The position numbers and the translations under genes were made by a program. Positions 43,673 through 53,195 of a stretch of 64,000 nt of DNA are shown here, in pieces. The DNA comes from an uncultured Acidobacteriota bacterium. Lineage in GTDB: Bacteria > Acidobacteriota > Terriglobia > Terriglobales > Acidobacteriaceae. The stretch is taken from the NCBI GenBank assembly GCA_903873705.1, contig CAIQPK010000077.1, forward strand, positions 1-64,000. The letters are read 5' to 3'. The notes beneath the pieces were generated by a model. The model made no database searches and was not told the DNA's origin. It worked only from the letters and a program-made list of their open reading frames with translations. Within the stretch, counting starts at the first letter, position 1, and the number at the start of each line of letters is the position of its first letter.

Positions 43673-44138
43673 AGTATTGCTCCTGCTGGCGCAGGTAGAG
43701 CTGATGCAAGTGATATTGGAAATAGAAGGTGCCCAGCAAGAAGGTCATCAACGGGTCAAGTTTCAGCGGCGTTGCGGTGACCTCGTTGAAGTAATACTCC
43801 AATTCCTCGCGAACAGTAAAAACGGCCATCAACTGAATGGCGAAAATGCTGATAAAAATCAGTACTCCCCAAAAGCCATGTAGAGATATCCAGGCAAACA
43901 CGGGAGAAGGCATGAGCCCAATGAGAGCGTCGGCAACGCACCAACGGACAGCGCGAGAGGACGCATAACGCCCCTTCAACCAGGCAGCCTGCACCAGCAA
44001 CCAGATGCTCAACACGGCCACTGCGCTGGGGGTCCATCGGCCTAAATACAGGGAAAGTTTTAGACCAGTCACTATGGCCGCGACAAGCCACCACCATCCG
44101 ATTCCGAGGAGGCGAGGGATACCAGCGGAATCTTCCAT
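43653..44138 (-). CDS. Hypothetical membrane protein, 161 aa
   Basis: Four hydrophobic segments are visible: IGWWWLVAAIVTGLKLSLYL, TPSAVAVLSIWLLVQAAWLK, ADALIGLMPSPVFAWISL and FWGVLIFISIFAIQLMAVFT. A cytoplasmic tail follows (EELEYYFNEVTATPLKLD, then FQYHLHQLYLRQQEQ). No family is recognised. It overlaps the metallophosphoesterase gene tail-to-tail by 20 nt and lies 3 nt downstream of the HTH gene, suggesting joint transcription with it. Confidence 0.6.
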   Translation of the reverse strand: MEDSAGIPRLLGIGWWWLVAAIVTGLKLSLYLGRWTPSAVAVLSIWLLVQAAWLKGRYASSRAVRWCVADALIGLMPSPVFAWISLHGFWGVLIFISIFAIQLMAVFTVREELEYYFNEVTATPLKLDPLMTFLLGTFYFQYHLHQLYLRQQEQYSSPVAT

Positions 44139-44141
44139 GAA

Positions 44142-44396
44142 CTAGCGTGCCCGGGCTACCGGCTTCTTTTTCTCCACCTGCACCGGAGGAGCCACCGACA
44201 CACCGCTCTTCTCGTCCATCCAACCGTCCAGCAGGCTCTTACGGAAGCGCCACCGGTTCCCCAACTTGAATGCCGGCACAAAACCTTCAGAAGCGTAGCG
44301 GTAAAGCGTGTCCGCACTGATGCCGAGGTAATCCGCAGCCTGCCGGATGTCCATCACTTCCCTCGTCCCCATGTTGACTTGCGCTGATCCGGCCAT
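44142..44396 (-). CDS. Helix-turn-helix DNA-binding protein (excisionase/MerR-like)
   Basis: From ATG 44396 (GGAGAAGACG just upstream) the 84-aa product has a winged HTH of the excisionase-family type: MDIRQAADYLGISADTLYRY, ASEGFVPAFKLGNRWRFRKS and LLDGWMDEK. The basic C-terminal tail (VQVEKKKPVARAR) may add DNA contact. This domain is found in phage Xis proteins and in chromosomal regulators; no integrase lies beside it, so the latter is more likely. The small membrane gene follows 3 nt later. Confidence 0.85.
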   Translation of the reverse strand: MAGSAQVNMGTREVMDIRQAADYLGISADTLYRYASEGFVPAFKLGNRWRFRKSLLDGWMDEKSGVSVAPPVQVEKKKPVARAR

Positions 44397-44448
44397 CGTC
44401 TTCTCCACAAACCGTTGTGCGGGTTTTCTACCTACTCTGTACGGCGTC

Positions 44449-45597
44449 TCACCGTTGTACCCCGTTTTCCACAGGCTTACAAGAAGAATCGACGCCTTGC
44501 GCCACACTTTTCTGCTCCCGGGCAAGCGGGGCTGTTGACCAGTTTGCAATATGGGGCGCCTCCACGTCGGTCGGTAGCCCGGGCTCAGGCGACCACAGCG
44601 GCACGCCCCGCTCCGCTGCTACAACCCTAATCCGCTCAATCGGTTGCCGCCAGGCGTGCAGGGCAAGGCTGAAGAGTCCCCAGTGGATGGGCATCAGCAA
44701 TCCTGCCCTGACAGCCCCACCCATCGCCTCGAAGGCGCGTACGGCGTTATCCGGTCCAAGGTGGATCGCCTCCCACAACGGGTCGTAGGCGCCAATCTCC
44801 AGCATCGTCAGGTCAAAGCCGTTGTACTGAGCCGCAATTTCGGCAAAACCGTCCCACATACCGGAGTCTGCGCCGAAATAAATCCTATGCTTCGGGCCTT
44901 CGAAGACGAAGGAACTCCACAGGGTCTTGAAGCGGTCCAGCACGCCCCTCCCCGAAAAGTGGCGAGCCGGCCATGCTGTCAGCTTTAGCTTCGAGCCTGA
45001 CTCCTTACCGGGAATTTCGGTGGATTCGGTCCAGTCGAGCTCCCGTATTTGTCGTGCAGGCACGTTGAACTTGCGCAGAAGTTCACCGACGCCCAGCGAC
45101 GTCACCCAGACCGCCTTTGCGGCACAATGCAGCGTGGCCAACTGCCGAACGGTGTGCTCGCCCAGGTGGTCGAAGTGGTTGTGGGAAATGAGCACGGCGT
45201 CCAGCGAAGGCAGGTCATCGAGCCGCAGCGTCGGCGGGAAGAAGCGCTTGGGACCTGTCCACTGAAATGGGCTCACGCGCTGCTCCCAGATCGGGTCGAC
45301 AAGCACCCGAAAGCCGTCAATCTCGACCAGCATCGCCGAATGACCAAACCACGTCACGCGGAGGCCGGTAGCCGGCGGCGCAGCATAAACGCTCGGGTCG
45401 GTTCTGAACGTCGGCAAGGGCTGCTTCGGCACGCGCTCTTCGCGACCGAAGAGCATCCGCGGCAGTACCTTCAGCGAAACGCTAAGGAATTCCAGTTTCG
45501 TGGGCACGGGGTTGACGAAGTTCCGCCCCGATTTTTCTGCGTGTTTTAAATAGCTCATCCAGTCGATTGGATGCGCCGCAGCACACTCGCGAACCAC
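44449..45597 (-). CDS. Metallo-beta-lactamase-fold hydrolase (NAPE-PLD/UlaG-like)
   Basis: The 382-aa protein contains VTWFGHSAMLVEIDGFRVLV and DPIWEQR (domain entry). ISHNHFDHLGEHTVRQLA follows, the H-x-H-x-D-H metal motif. Then come PARHFSGRGVLDRFK (His), IYFGADSGMWDGF (bridging Asp) and LLMPIHWGLFSLALH (final His). This set matches the NAPE-PLD-like and RomA-like branch of phosphodiesterases/lactonases. The substrate is unknown; membrane lipids are one possibility. A GTG at 45597 is the assigned start; ATG 45558 is another. It lies 13 nt downstream of the HAD phosphatase. Confidence 0.85.
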   Translation of the reverse strand: MVRECAAAHPIDWMSYLKHAEKSGRNFVNPVPTKLEFLSVSLKVLPRMLFGREERVPKQPLPTFRTDPSVYAAPPATGLRVTWFGHSAMLVEIDGFRVLVDPIWEQRVSPFQWTGPKRFFPPTLRLDDLPSLDAVLISHNHFDHLGEHTVRQLATLHCAAKAVWVTSLGVGELLRKFNVPARQIRELDWTESTEIPGKESGSKLKLTAWPARHFSGRGVLDRFKTLWSSFVFEGPKHRIYFGADSGMWDGFAEIAAQYNGFDLTMLEIGAYDPLWEAIHLGPDNAVRAFEAMGGAVRAGLLMPIHWGLFSLALHAWRQPIERIRVVAAERGVPLWSPEPGLPTDVEAPHIANWSTAPLAREQKSVAQGVDSSCKPVENGVQR

Positions 45598-45610
45598 CCT
45601 GTAGAGGGTC

Positions 45611-46450
45611 TTAGGGCAAGAAATAGAACGGGTTGGGCAATTTCACGCTGACCTCGGCGCGCGGTTCCCCGTTCAGGTCACTCCACTGGTCGCCCACGTT
45701 CAGGACGATGCGGTAGCCCTCTGCGGTAATCTGCCGGCGCCGGCCAGATTTATACACCAGCGTGCTCATCCGTTTTTCCTCGTCGTTGCGCAGGTAGAGG
45801 CCCTTCCAGCCGTGATATCCCGCCGATTCCAGGTTGCGAGCGGTGGCTTCGAGCTGGCCATCAGGGCGTCCCGTGATGAAAAAGACGTCCAGTCCCGCGG
45901 CCTTCGCGTGATTGAAAAGCCGCACGGCGCCGGGGATGGCGACCGCCGCTGCCGGACTGACGATCCAGTCGTCGTTCAGGCTCCGTATGAACCCATAGTC
46001 CTCACGTTGCATCTCGCAGTAACCCGTGAGGGAGGTCTCGTCGATATCGAAGACGACGGCGAGCTTGTCGCCCTTGTGTCGCGTTGCCAGCTGACGATCC
46101 AGCGCTGCTTCGGCACGCTTGTACTGCGCGTCGATGTCAGCCCAGTAGCAGCCGATCTCGCCCACGCAATCGGCGTAATCGGCAAGCCGATAGCGCGCAA
46201 GCTCGAAGTTTTCCATCGGCGTGGTCGCGGGCAGGGTAGATGCATCGGCTGCGCCGGCGGCTTCAATCGCCTCAGCCTTTGCCACCGACATGCGCGTAGC
46301 GGGATTAGGTGGTGGTGCGCCAGGCTTGCACACCGGTGGCCCATAGTGATCTGTCGGCACCACGGGCGCCTGTGCAGCTCCCATCGTTACACACAGCAGC
46401 ATTGCCGCTGCCAGTCGCACCATCGTTACGCGCCGTTCACTTGTTCTCAA
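45611..46450 (-). CDS. HAD-superfamily acid phosphatase (class IIIB type), exported
   Basis: The 279-aa protein has a signal peptide (MVRLAAAMLLCVTMGAAQA) and the HAD class IIIB core: LAVVFDIDETSLTGYCEM (D-x-D nucleophile), VDVFFITGRP-type motif II (LDVFFITGRPDGQLEAT), KRMSTLVYKSGRRR with the motif III Lys, and IVLNVGDQWSDLNG (acidic motif IV). TTG 46450 overlaps the end of the fadD-like gene by 4 nt (ATTGA) with GGAG in position; ATG 46423 is an alternative without ribosome-binding signals. Such phosphatases act on nucleotides or phosphoesters in the periplasm. Confidence 0.85.
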   Translation of the reverse strand: MRTSERRVTMVRLAAAMLLCVTMGAAQAPVVPTDHYGPPVCKPGAPPPNPATRMSVAKAEAIEAAGAADASTLPATTPMENFELARYRLADYADCVGEIGCYWADIDAQYKRAEAALDRQLATRHKGDKLAVVFDIDETSLTGYCEMQREDYGFIRSLNDDWIVSPAAAVAIPGAVRLFNHAKAAGLDVFFITGRPDGQLEATARNLESAGYHGWKGLYLRNDEEKRMSTLVYKSGRRRQITAEGYRIVLNVGDQWSDLNGEPRAEVSVKLPNPFYFLP

Positions 46451-48213
46451 TGCACGTCTCCGCCGTAAAACTTCGCAATCATGTCCTTGTAGCGCTCGGT
46501 GATGACGCGCCGCTTCAGCTTCATGCTGGGCGTCAATTCACCGCCCTCAACGCTCCACTCCTCGGGCACCACGCCAACCTTCTTGATCGACTCGTAGGGC
46601 GCCAGGCTGCCGTTTATCTTGGCAACCAGGTCCTCATACATCTTCTGCACCCTGGGATCGCGGACCAACGCAGCGTGGTCGCCGGCGTTGACGCCATTCT
46701 GTTTGGCCCAACTGTTCAGCGCCTCGAAGTTCGGCGAGATGATAACGCTGGCGAACTTCTGGCGGTCGCCAATCAGCGCCGCCTGACCGATGACGGTGTT
46801 CGCCTTCAGCTTATTCTCGATCGGTTGCGGCGCAATGAATTTACCGCCGCTGGTCTTCAACAGTTCCTTCTTGCGGTCAGTGATGGAAAGAAAACCGTCC
46901 TCGATCTTGCCGATATCGCCGGTCTTGAACCAGCCGTCGTCGGTGAATTCCTTTTTCGTCGCCTCGGCGTTGGTCCAGTACCCGACGAAAACGGCCGGGC
47001 CCTTGACCTCGAGTTCGCCGTCGTCAGCCATGCGCGTCTCCATGTTCGGTACCACTTGTCCGACGGTGCCGATACGGTAGGCATCGTACGTGTTGCGCGA
47101 AATGACCGGCGAGGTCTCGGTCATGCCGTAGCCCTCGAAGATGCGGATGCCGACGTGGATGAACCAGGCTGCCGTATCCATGCCCAGCGGAGCCCCACCG
47201 GCGATAAATACGCGGGCCCGGCCGCCGAAGGCTTCACGGATCTTCGAGTACACCAGCTTGTTCGCCAGCTTCCATCCTGGTCCGCTCGGCACTTCGCCGC
47301 GTTTGACGATCTCCTCGTTGGCCTTGCCACGGCCGATCGCCCAGTTCAAAATCGTCTTCTTCAGGCCGGTCGACTTATGCTCAACCGACTGCCGAATCTT
47401 CTCGTATACCCGCGGTACGGCAAGGAACACGGTTGGCCGCACGTCCTTCATCGCCTTGGCGAGGTTGTCGAACTTGGGGCAGTAAGCCAGTACAGCGCCC
47501 AGCGCATACAGAGCATAGTCGAGGTGCCGCGCCGTCACGTGGCTCAGGGGGAGGAACGAGATTGAGGTATCGCCCTTGCGCACGTCCAGACCATCCGTGG
47601 AAAAGCGCAGGTTGCTCGCCAGGTTGCCATGTGTCAACATGACGCCCTTCGGATCGCCGGTGGTGCCGGAGGTGTAGATGATTGTCGCCAGGTCTTCGGG
47701 CTTCGTTTCCTTCACCATGGCGTCGAAAGCAGCGTCGGCTTCTTCCAGTTCCGGGGCGCGCTTCATGATCTCGGCGAAGCTGTCGGCGTTGGGGAAGTCG
47801 CCGCTGTCCATCACGATCACGCGCTGCAGCTCGGGCAGGCTGCCGGCGGCGACCACCTTGTCATACTGGTCGCGCGTGGAGACGATGATGATCTTGGCGC
47901 CGGCATTGTTTAGCATGAAGGCCATCTGCTCGGGCGTCAGTGTTTGGTAAAGCGGCACGTCCACCGCCCCCATGCCGAGGATGGCGAAGTCCGCCACCGC
48001 CCACTCCCAGCGGTTTTCGCTCACCATGGCGATACGGTCGCCCGGCTCAATGCCCCACTTCTTCAACTGCTCCACCATCGCACGGACACGGCCGTACATC
48101 TGCTTCGAGGTGATCGGCTTCCATGCACCGGCGGTGTACCAGAGCACGACCGTCTCTTCGCCCTTGCTGCTCATGCGCTCGAACACGCTGTTCACTGTCT
48201 GTAATTCCAGCAT
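46447..48213 (-). CDS. Long-chain fatty acid-CoA ligase (AMP-binding)
   Basis: The 588-aa acyl-adenylating enzyme has the P-loop (ATIIYTSGTTGDPKGVMLTH), the A5 motif (FEGYGMTETSPVISRNTY), A7-A8 (GWFKTGDIGKIEDGFLSITD, RKKELLKTSGGKFIAPQPIE) and the C-terminal lysine region (GELTPSMKLKRRVITERYKD). It belongs to the longer FadD15/ACSL-like branch, with the insertion before the C-terminal domain. It activates fatty acids to acyl-CoA through acyl-AMP. The acid phosphatase gene overlaps its stop. Confidence 0.93.
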   Translation of the reverse strand: MLELQTVNSVFERMSSKGEETVVLWYTAGAWKPITSKQMYGRVRAMVEQLKKWGIEPGDRIAMVSENRWEWAVADFAILGMGAVDVPLYQTLTPEQMAFMLNNAGAKIIIVSTRDQYDKVVAAGSLPELQRVIVMDSGDFPNADSFAEIMKRAPELEEADAAFDAMVKETKPEDLATIIYTSGTTGDPKGVMLTHGNLASNLRFSTDGLDVRKGDTSISFLPLSHVTARHLDYALYALGAVLAYCPKFDNLAKAMKDVRPTVFLAVPRVYEKIRQSVEHKSTGLKKTILNWAIGRGKANEEIVKRGEVPSGPGWKLANKLVYSKIREAFGGRARVFIAGGAPLGMDTAAWFIHVGIRIFEGYGMTETSPVISRNTYDAYRIGTVGQVVPNMETRMADDGELEVKGPAVFVGYWTNAEATKKEFTDDGWFKTGDIGKIEDGFLSITDRKKELLKTSGGKFIAPQPIENKLKANTVIGQAALIGDRQKFASVIISPNFEALNSWAKQNGVNAGDHAALVRDPRVQKMYEDLVAKINGSLAPYESIKKVGVVPEEWSVEGGELTPSMKLKRRVITERYKDMIAKFYGGDVH

Positions 48214-48262
48214 TCACATCTCCCGTGGTGCGCCTGTACTGTTATGGGCGGTGATTCCGCGC

Positions 48263-49177
48263 CTAACTCAAAATACTCTTTGAAAGATACCGCTCTGCCG
48301 AGTCGGGCACCATCGTTACGATGCGCTTTCCGGCGCCGAGCTCTTTAGCGACCGTCACCGCAGCAAAGATGTTAGCCCCAGCGCTCGACCCGCCCAGTAT
48401 GCCTTCCTCTCGAGCCATGCGTTTCACCATGGGAAAAGCTTCGTCGTCCATGACGCGCACGATGCGGTCGCAGACCGAGCGGTCAAAGGTTGCCGGCACG
48501 AACGAAGCGCCGATGCCCTCAACCTTGTGCGGCCCCGGGGCGCCACCTTGCAGCACGCTGCCCTGGGTCTCTACGGCGACCGCGAGGACGTTGGGGATCC
48601 GCTTTTTTAGCAGACGGGCAATACCGGTGAAGGTTCCCGCGGAGCCAACTCCCAGCACCACGGCGTCGATGCGGCCTTCCATTTGCTCGAAGATTTCAAC
48701 GGCGGTGGTGGTTTCGTGAAAATCGGGATTGGCGGGATTTTCAAACTGCATCGCCGCAAACGCACCGTGAGTGGCGCGTTCAAACTCCAGCGCCCGGCGG
48801 ATGGCACCGGCCATCATCTCGCCCTCGGGTGTGCGTTCGACTTCTGCACCCAGGCCGCGCATTAGAATGCACTTCTCTTCCGCAAATCCTTCCGGTACGA
48901 AGAGCTTCACGCGATACCCCCGCTGCACACCGATGAGCGCCAGCCCCACACCCGTATTGCCCGCCGTTGCTTCGCAGATGGTTCCGCCGGGCTTCAGCAC
49001 GCCTCGCCGTTCGGCATCGAGCACGATGCCCAGGGCCGCGCGGTCCTTCACGCTGCCGCCAGGGTTCATCGTCTCCAGTTTGACCCATACTTCGCCGCCA
49101 TCGCCGCCTACGACGCGGTTCAACCGCACCATCGGGGTGTGCCCTACCAGCTGCAATACGTCAGTTCCAGTTCGCAT
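48263..49177 (-). CDS. Cysteine synthase family protein (O-acetylserine sulfhydrylase-like)
   Basis: The 304-aa PLP enzyme shows TPMVRLNRVVGGDGGEVWVK, then PGGSVKDRAALGI (PLP-binding Lys), ICEATAGNTGVGLALIGVQR (substrate loop), VVLGVGSAGTFTGIARLLKK (phosphate-binding glycines) and EGILGGSSAGANIFAAV. The residues fit CysK/CysM; the family also contains cystathionine beta-synthases, so the exact substrate is uncertain. Cysteine is the sulfur source for ThiS and iron-sulfur clusters. The fadD-like gene is 49 nt downstream. Confidence 0.9.
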   Translation of the reverse strand: MRTGTDVLQLVGHTPMVRLNRVVGGDGGEVWVKLETMNPGGSVKDRAALGIVLDAERRGVLKPGGTICEATAGNTGVGLALIGVQRGYRVKLFVPEGFAEEKCILMRGLGAEVERTPEGEMMAGAIRRALEFERATHGAFAAMQFENPANPDFHETTTAVEIFEQMEGRIDAVVLGVGSAGTFTGIARLLKKRIPNVLAVAVETQGSVLQGGAPGPHKVEGIGASFVPATFDRSVCDRIVRVMDDEAFPMVKRMAREEGILGGSSAGANIFAAVTVAKELGAGKRIVTMVPDSAERYLSKSILS

Positions 49178-49256
49178 CCACTCCCCTGAAGGCCCGGTTA
49201 CCCAAGCGCTCTGTCTGCATCACGCTCGACTCAAGAGAGTACCGCATTCGCCCCAC

Positions 49257-50357
49257 TCACTGCCCGGGCGAAGGTGGCTGCGTCGAGGCCACTTTGGGGA
49301 AATACCCGGTCCGCGTGCGAACCTGCAGACCACGGAAACCCTTTTCTTTGGCCTCCACATGCACCTGCCGGTAGCCGCCGAGCGTCGGCGACTTCGTGGA
49401 CCGGTACGCAATCGTGTATTGCGTGCGGATGTCCTGCGCCACCATGGCCGCAATGCCGTCCACTTCCTTCAGCGACTTCGGAAAATACGCCTGCCCGCCG
49501 GTCTGCTCCGCTAGCTGCGACAGCACTTCCCTGGCATGTCGCGACTCGCGCCGGTCGGAATCATCGCCGAATAACAAGCCGATGGCGTAGATCGCCGGGC
49601 CGTCCAGGTCCTGCACGCGTTCGATCGTCTGCGGCAGCGACGCGATCGACGCATTGTCGTCACCGTCGGTGATGATCAGCAGCACCTGCTTGGGCTGCTT
49701 GGCATTCTTGCTCAGGTAGTCGGCCGAGGCCACCACGGCGTCGTACAGCGCCGTCCCGCCGCTGGACTTGACGTAGCTCAACCCCGACTGCAGCTTGGCG
49801 ATATCACTGGTGAAGTCCTGATCAATGTAAGCCTCGGAGCTGAAGTCCACCAGGAAAGCTTCGTCCTGTCGATTCGAGAGCCTGACGAGATTGATGGACG
49901 CGGCATCGACCGCGGTGCGCTTGTCGTACATGGAGCCGGAGCTGTCGATCAAAATGCCGAGCGAAACGGGCAGATCTTCATGGCGGAAGCTGGCGATGGT
50001 CTGCGGTACGCCGTCTTCGTAGACGTGGAAAGCATCCTTGGTCAAGCTTTCCACACTCCGCCCTGAGGCGTCGATCACCGACGCGTTAAGCCGCACTTCG
50101 GTGGCATTTTCACGCAGCGTGAACTTGCCGTTTTCACGGACGACGTCCCTGCTTTCGGGAGCTGCGCCAGGCGCCGTGGGTGTTCCCGGTGCATTGTCCG
50201 GGTCGGGCGACGGCACGGGATCGAAATCGATCGAAAGTGATGAAGGTTGGCGGCTTTGTGGAGGTGCCGTGGCCGTCTGCGCCGAAGCGACAGCAGTGAC
50301 GGCAGCCAGCATTGCCAGGCCCAGTTGCCACACCCACCTGTTACTGCGACGGCGCAT
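49257..50357 (-). CDS. VWA-domain protein, acidobacterial type
   Basis: The 366-aa protein has a signal or anchor helix (WQLGLAMLAAVTAVASAQTA). A Pro-rich linker and a beta-rich segment (ATEVRLNASVIDASGRSVES, FHVYEDGVPQTIASFRHEDL) follow. Then comes a von Willebrand A domain with a full MIDAS: LGILIDSSGSMYDKR (D-x-S-x-S), SSGGTALYDAVV (Thr) and LLIITDGDDNASI (Asp). This matches the VWFA-related Acidobacterial domain (TIGR03436). Roles are unknown; secretion and adhesion are suggested for the family. It overlaps the next gene upstream by 17 nt. Confidence 0.9.
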   Translation of the reverse strand: MRRRSNRWVWQLGLAMLAAVTAVASAQTATAPPQSRQPSSLSIDFDPVPSPDPDNAPGTPTAPGAAPESRDVVRENGKFTLRENATEVRLNASVIDASGRSVESLTKDAFHVYEDGVPQTIASFRHEDLPVSLGILIDSSGSMYDKRTAVDAASINLVRLSNRQDEAFLVDFSSEAYIDQDFTSDIAKLQSGLSYVKSSGGTALYDAVVASADYLSKNAKQPKQVLLIITDGDDNASIASLPQTIERVQDLDGPAIYAIGLLFGDDSDRRESRHAREVLSQLAEQTGGQAYFPKSLKEVDGIAAMVAQDIRTQYTIAYRSTKSPTLGGYRQVHVEAKEKGFRGLQVRTRTGYFPKVASTQPPSPGQ

Positions 50358-51372
50358 AGTACCCCTCGCGATTGTGGACCGTCAGAGACGGCAGTCCCGG
50401 CGGCGGCATCAAGCGCACTTTCACTTTACGCCATTGGCCGTCGCGCCGGTTATCGGTAGGCGAATAGCCGATGACGTACTCGTTGCGCAGCTCCTGGCTG
50501 ATCTTCTGGGCCACGTCCGACAAATCCTGTAGATCAACGACGGGAAAAACACGCCCACCGGTTGCTTCCGAGATCGACCGCAGCAGCTCAGGCCCCTCGC
50601 GCTCCTCGGTGGTGGGCGCAAACATGTCAAAGATGCCGATGGAGTAGATCTGAACTTCGCTCTCGCGCACCGCCCGCTGCAGTTCGCCATCGGTGTAGCG
50701 GCTGCGGTTGTCGCCGCCATCTGAGATCACCAGCAGCGCCTTGCGCTGGTACTTCGAGGTCTTGAGCTTGCTGACTCCCAGGTAGACGGCGTCGATGAGT
50801 GCCGTGCGATTCTGCGTCTTCAACATCACCATGCGCGCTTCCACGTCGTCGACTTCGGAAGTGTAATCGACAATGACGGCGGGCCGGTCATTGAAGCCGA
50901 CCACGAAGAACTCGTCCTGCGGATTGCACGTCCGCAGGAACTCGCTCAGTGCCTTGCGTGCGCGCAGAAACTTGGAGTCCATACTGCCGCTCAGATCGAA
51001 CACAATACCAATCGATAGCGGCGCGTCCTGGGTGGCGAAAGTCTTGATCGTCTGCGGCTGGTTGTTGTCGAAGATGGCAAAGTTGGTGCGTTCAAGACCC
51101 GTGACCAGCCGATTCAACGGGTCGGTCACGGTCATCGGTACCAACACCAGGTTGACGTCGACGCGGATGTTTGAGGCCGGCGACGACGCGGCGCTGCGGA
51201 CGATATTATCCGTGCCCTCAATAACCGGGCGCGTGTCCTTGGGGGCCCGGGGTGCCGGTGGCTCGGCTGTGTGGACGTCGCCCAGCGGATTTTCCTGCGC
51301 GGCCAGACGCAACCCTGCAGCCAGAAATAAAACCAGAAGCCAGCGACCTATCGTCTTTGCCTCAAGACCCAC
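50341..51372 (-). CDS. VWA-domain protein, acidobacterial type (tandem paralogue)
   Basis: The 343-aa paralogue of the neighbouring protein: signal peptide (GRWLLVLFLAAGLRLAAQEN), beta-rich segment (VDVNLVLVPMTVTDPLNRLV), VWA domain with LSIGIVFDLSGSMDSKF (D-x-S-x-S) and KALLVISDGGDNRSR. The ORF ends at TYR-type C-terminus LTVHNREGYYAPSQ. Its stop overlaps the start of the second VWA gene by 17 nt, so the two are translationally coupled and probably act together. The 223 nt upstream of it, shared with the divergent membrane protein gene, carry their promoters. Confidence 0.9.
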   Translation of the reverse strand: MGLEAKTIGRWLLVLFLAAGLRLAAQENPLGDVHTAEPPAPRAPKDTRPVIEGTDNIVRSAASSPASNIRVDVNLVLVPMTVTDPLNRLVTGLERTNFAIFDNNQPQTIKTFATQDAPLSIGIVFDLSGSMDSKFLRARKALSEFLRTCNPQDEFFVVGFNDRPAVIVDYTSEVDDVEARMVMLKTQNRTALIDAVYLGVSKLKTSKYQRKALLVISDGGDNRSRYTDGELQRAVRESEVQIYSIGIFDMFAPTTEEREGPELLRSISEATGGRVFPVVDLQDLSDVAQKISQELRNEYVIGYSPTDNRRDGQWRKVKVRLMPPPGLPSLTVHNREGYYAPSQ

Positions 51373-51595
51373 GGCACACTCTCCAGCTACCTAGCCAACC
51401 GACCGCACAAAACACTACCACCACGGGCAACGTCGGGAAAAGGGACGTTCTAGTTCTAGACGTTCCGATTCCAAAAAGGGCTGCCCGGTTGTTGACCGTT
51501 GTTATCTTCAGTCTAGGCCGGGGGTCAGTGAATCCCAAAATATGTCACAGCTATGTCACGGGCAGCGCGCGACGTCTGCGATCTTTCCCGTTACC

Positions 51596-53188
51596 ATGGC
51601 CCCACCGGAACAAATGACCAGAACCCTTCGCCCGACATTTCTGATGCTGACGATCGCCGCTGCCGGTATGGGTGCGCTGCTGGCCTTTCTGCCTGCTGCC
51701 GGCCACGATCAGCTCTGGTGCTTGTACGTGGCGCGACGCGTTCTGGATGGAACACCGCTTTACGGCCCGCAGTTGATGGAGTCCAACCCGCCACTGATCA
51801 TCTGGCTTTCCCTGCTGCCCGTCCTGCTGGAACGCCTGCTGCACCTGCCGGCAGCTGCGCTGGGTAAAGGTCTGGTCGTGCTGCTCGATTTGGAAGTCGC
51901 GGCAATTTGCGCTCGCCAGCTGCGTCGTCTACTGCCCCCTGTATCAGCGAGCCAACTCGCGGCATTGGCTTTCGCCTTTGTGGTTCTGTTCAACGTTGTT
52001 CCCGCCCGTGATCTCGGCCAACGGGATTACCTGCTGGCCCTTCTCTGCCTTCCCTACCTCATCTCCGCCGCCGGGCGCCTGTCACAGCCCGCGCAGAACA
52101 GCGCCGCCCTGCTGTCATCAGTCGCGATTGGCCTCGCCGCCGGAGTCGGCATTGCTCTCAAGCCTCACCAGGCCATTTTGCCGATCGCCGTTGAGTTGTT
52201 CCTGCTCGTGCGCTCCCGCCAGATTCGGTCGCTGCTCCGTCCGGAGCCGTGCGCCATCCTTGTGGCCGGTGTGGTCTATGTCGCAGCTGTCCACAGCGTC
52301 ACCCCCGCCTACTTCACGACCATTCTCCCCATCCTGCGCGATACGTACTGGGCGGTCGGCTCACTGAGCCTTCCGCAGCTCATTTGGGAAGCTGTTGAAC
52401 TGCACGTCCTTGCTACGGTGGCCTTCGTCGTCTACTTCCGCTTCCGCCGGGGTCCAGCCGATACCGCCACGTCCGCGCTGGCTGCGCTGTTTCTAGTGGC
52501 TGGCTGCGCTTCTACTCTCGCCTACTATCTGCAAGGCACAGGCTGGTACTACCAGCAGCTTCCCGCGATCACCTTCTTTGCCTTCGCCCTGGTCCTCATG
52601 CTGCTCCCTTCGCTGCATTTGCAGTCTCCTCGCTGGCTGCTCCCTTCTAGCATCGGTCTCTCCGTTCTGGCCCTCGCGCTCACGACGCACTTCATGGACT
52701 ACCCGTTCACCGAGGCCCGCAGCTTCCCCATCGACACCCCCGACCCCGCCTTATTCGCCAACCTCCCGCCAGGTACCCCGGTCGCCACGCTTACCACCAC
52801 CGTCGACGACACGGTCATGCCCGCCGCCCGCTTTCACCTCACCATCGCGCAGCGCTACCCGCACCTGTGGATGCTCCCCGCCATCCTGCGCAACGAACAA
52901 CCGGATGCTCGCCACCCTCCGAGCCATATCATCCCACCGGCTCGCTTGGCTGAGCTCGATGCCCTTCAGCATCGCTTCATGGTGGAAGACCTGGAGCGCT
53001 GGAAGCCGCCGTTGGTGCTCGTCGAGCACTGCCAGAAGCCCGGCGTTCATTGCCAGCTTCTTGAGGACCGCGACGACGATCTCCTCGCCTGGTTTCTGCG
53101 CGACCCCGCGTTCGCCGCAGCCTGGAAGCCCTATACTTTCGTCGTCTCCCGCGGCCCCTACGATGCCTACGCCAGAACATCCCCCTGA
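51596..53188 (+). CDS. Multi-pass membrane glycosyltransferase-like protein
   Basis: From ATG 51596 the protein has 530 aa and about ten TM helices. It begins TFLMLTIAAAGMGALLAFLP and then HDQLWCLYVARRVLDGTPLY followed by MESNPPLIIWLSLLPVLLER. The D-x-x-x-Y-x-x-x-x-x-L-x-G and N-P-P-L-I pattern matches PMT/ArnT-like GT-C lipid-linked sugar transferases. Six or more helices follow, then a soluble C-terminal domain (about residues 390-530). Lipid acceptor and sugar are unknown. ATG 51614 is an alternative start. It is followed 7 nt later by the EndoIII-like gene. Confidence 0.75.
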   Translation: MAPPEQMTRTLRPTFLMLTIAAAGMGALLAFLPAAGHDQLWCLYVARRVLDGTPLYGPQLMESNPPLIIWLSLLPVLLERLLHLPAAALGKGLVVLLDLEVAAICARQLRRLLPPVSASQLAALAFAFVVLFNVVPARDLGQRDYLLALLCLPYLISAAGRLSQPAQNSAALLSSVAIGLAAGVGIALKPHQAILPIAVELFLLVRSRQIRSLLRPEPCAILVAGVVYVAAVHSVTPAYFTTILPILRDTYWAVGSLSLPQLIWEAVELHVLATVAFVVYFRFRRGPADTATSALAALFLVAGCASTLAYYLQGTGWYYQQLPAITFFAFALVLMLLPSLHLQSPRWLLPSSIGLSVLALALTTHFMDYPFTEARSFPIDTPDPALFANLPPGTPVATLTTTVDDTVMPAARFHLTIAQRYPHLWMLPAILRNEQPDARHPPSHIIPPARLAELDALQHRFMVEDLERWKPPLVLVEHCQKPGVHCQLLEDRDDDLLAWFLRDPAFAAAWKPYTFVVSRGPYDAYARTSP

Positions 53189-53195
53189 GCATGCC

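Noticed and set aside
44142-44396. Excisionase of a second mobile element
   Set aside because: No integrase, attachment repeats or phage genes are near; the domain is common in chromosomal regulators.
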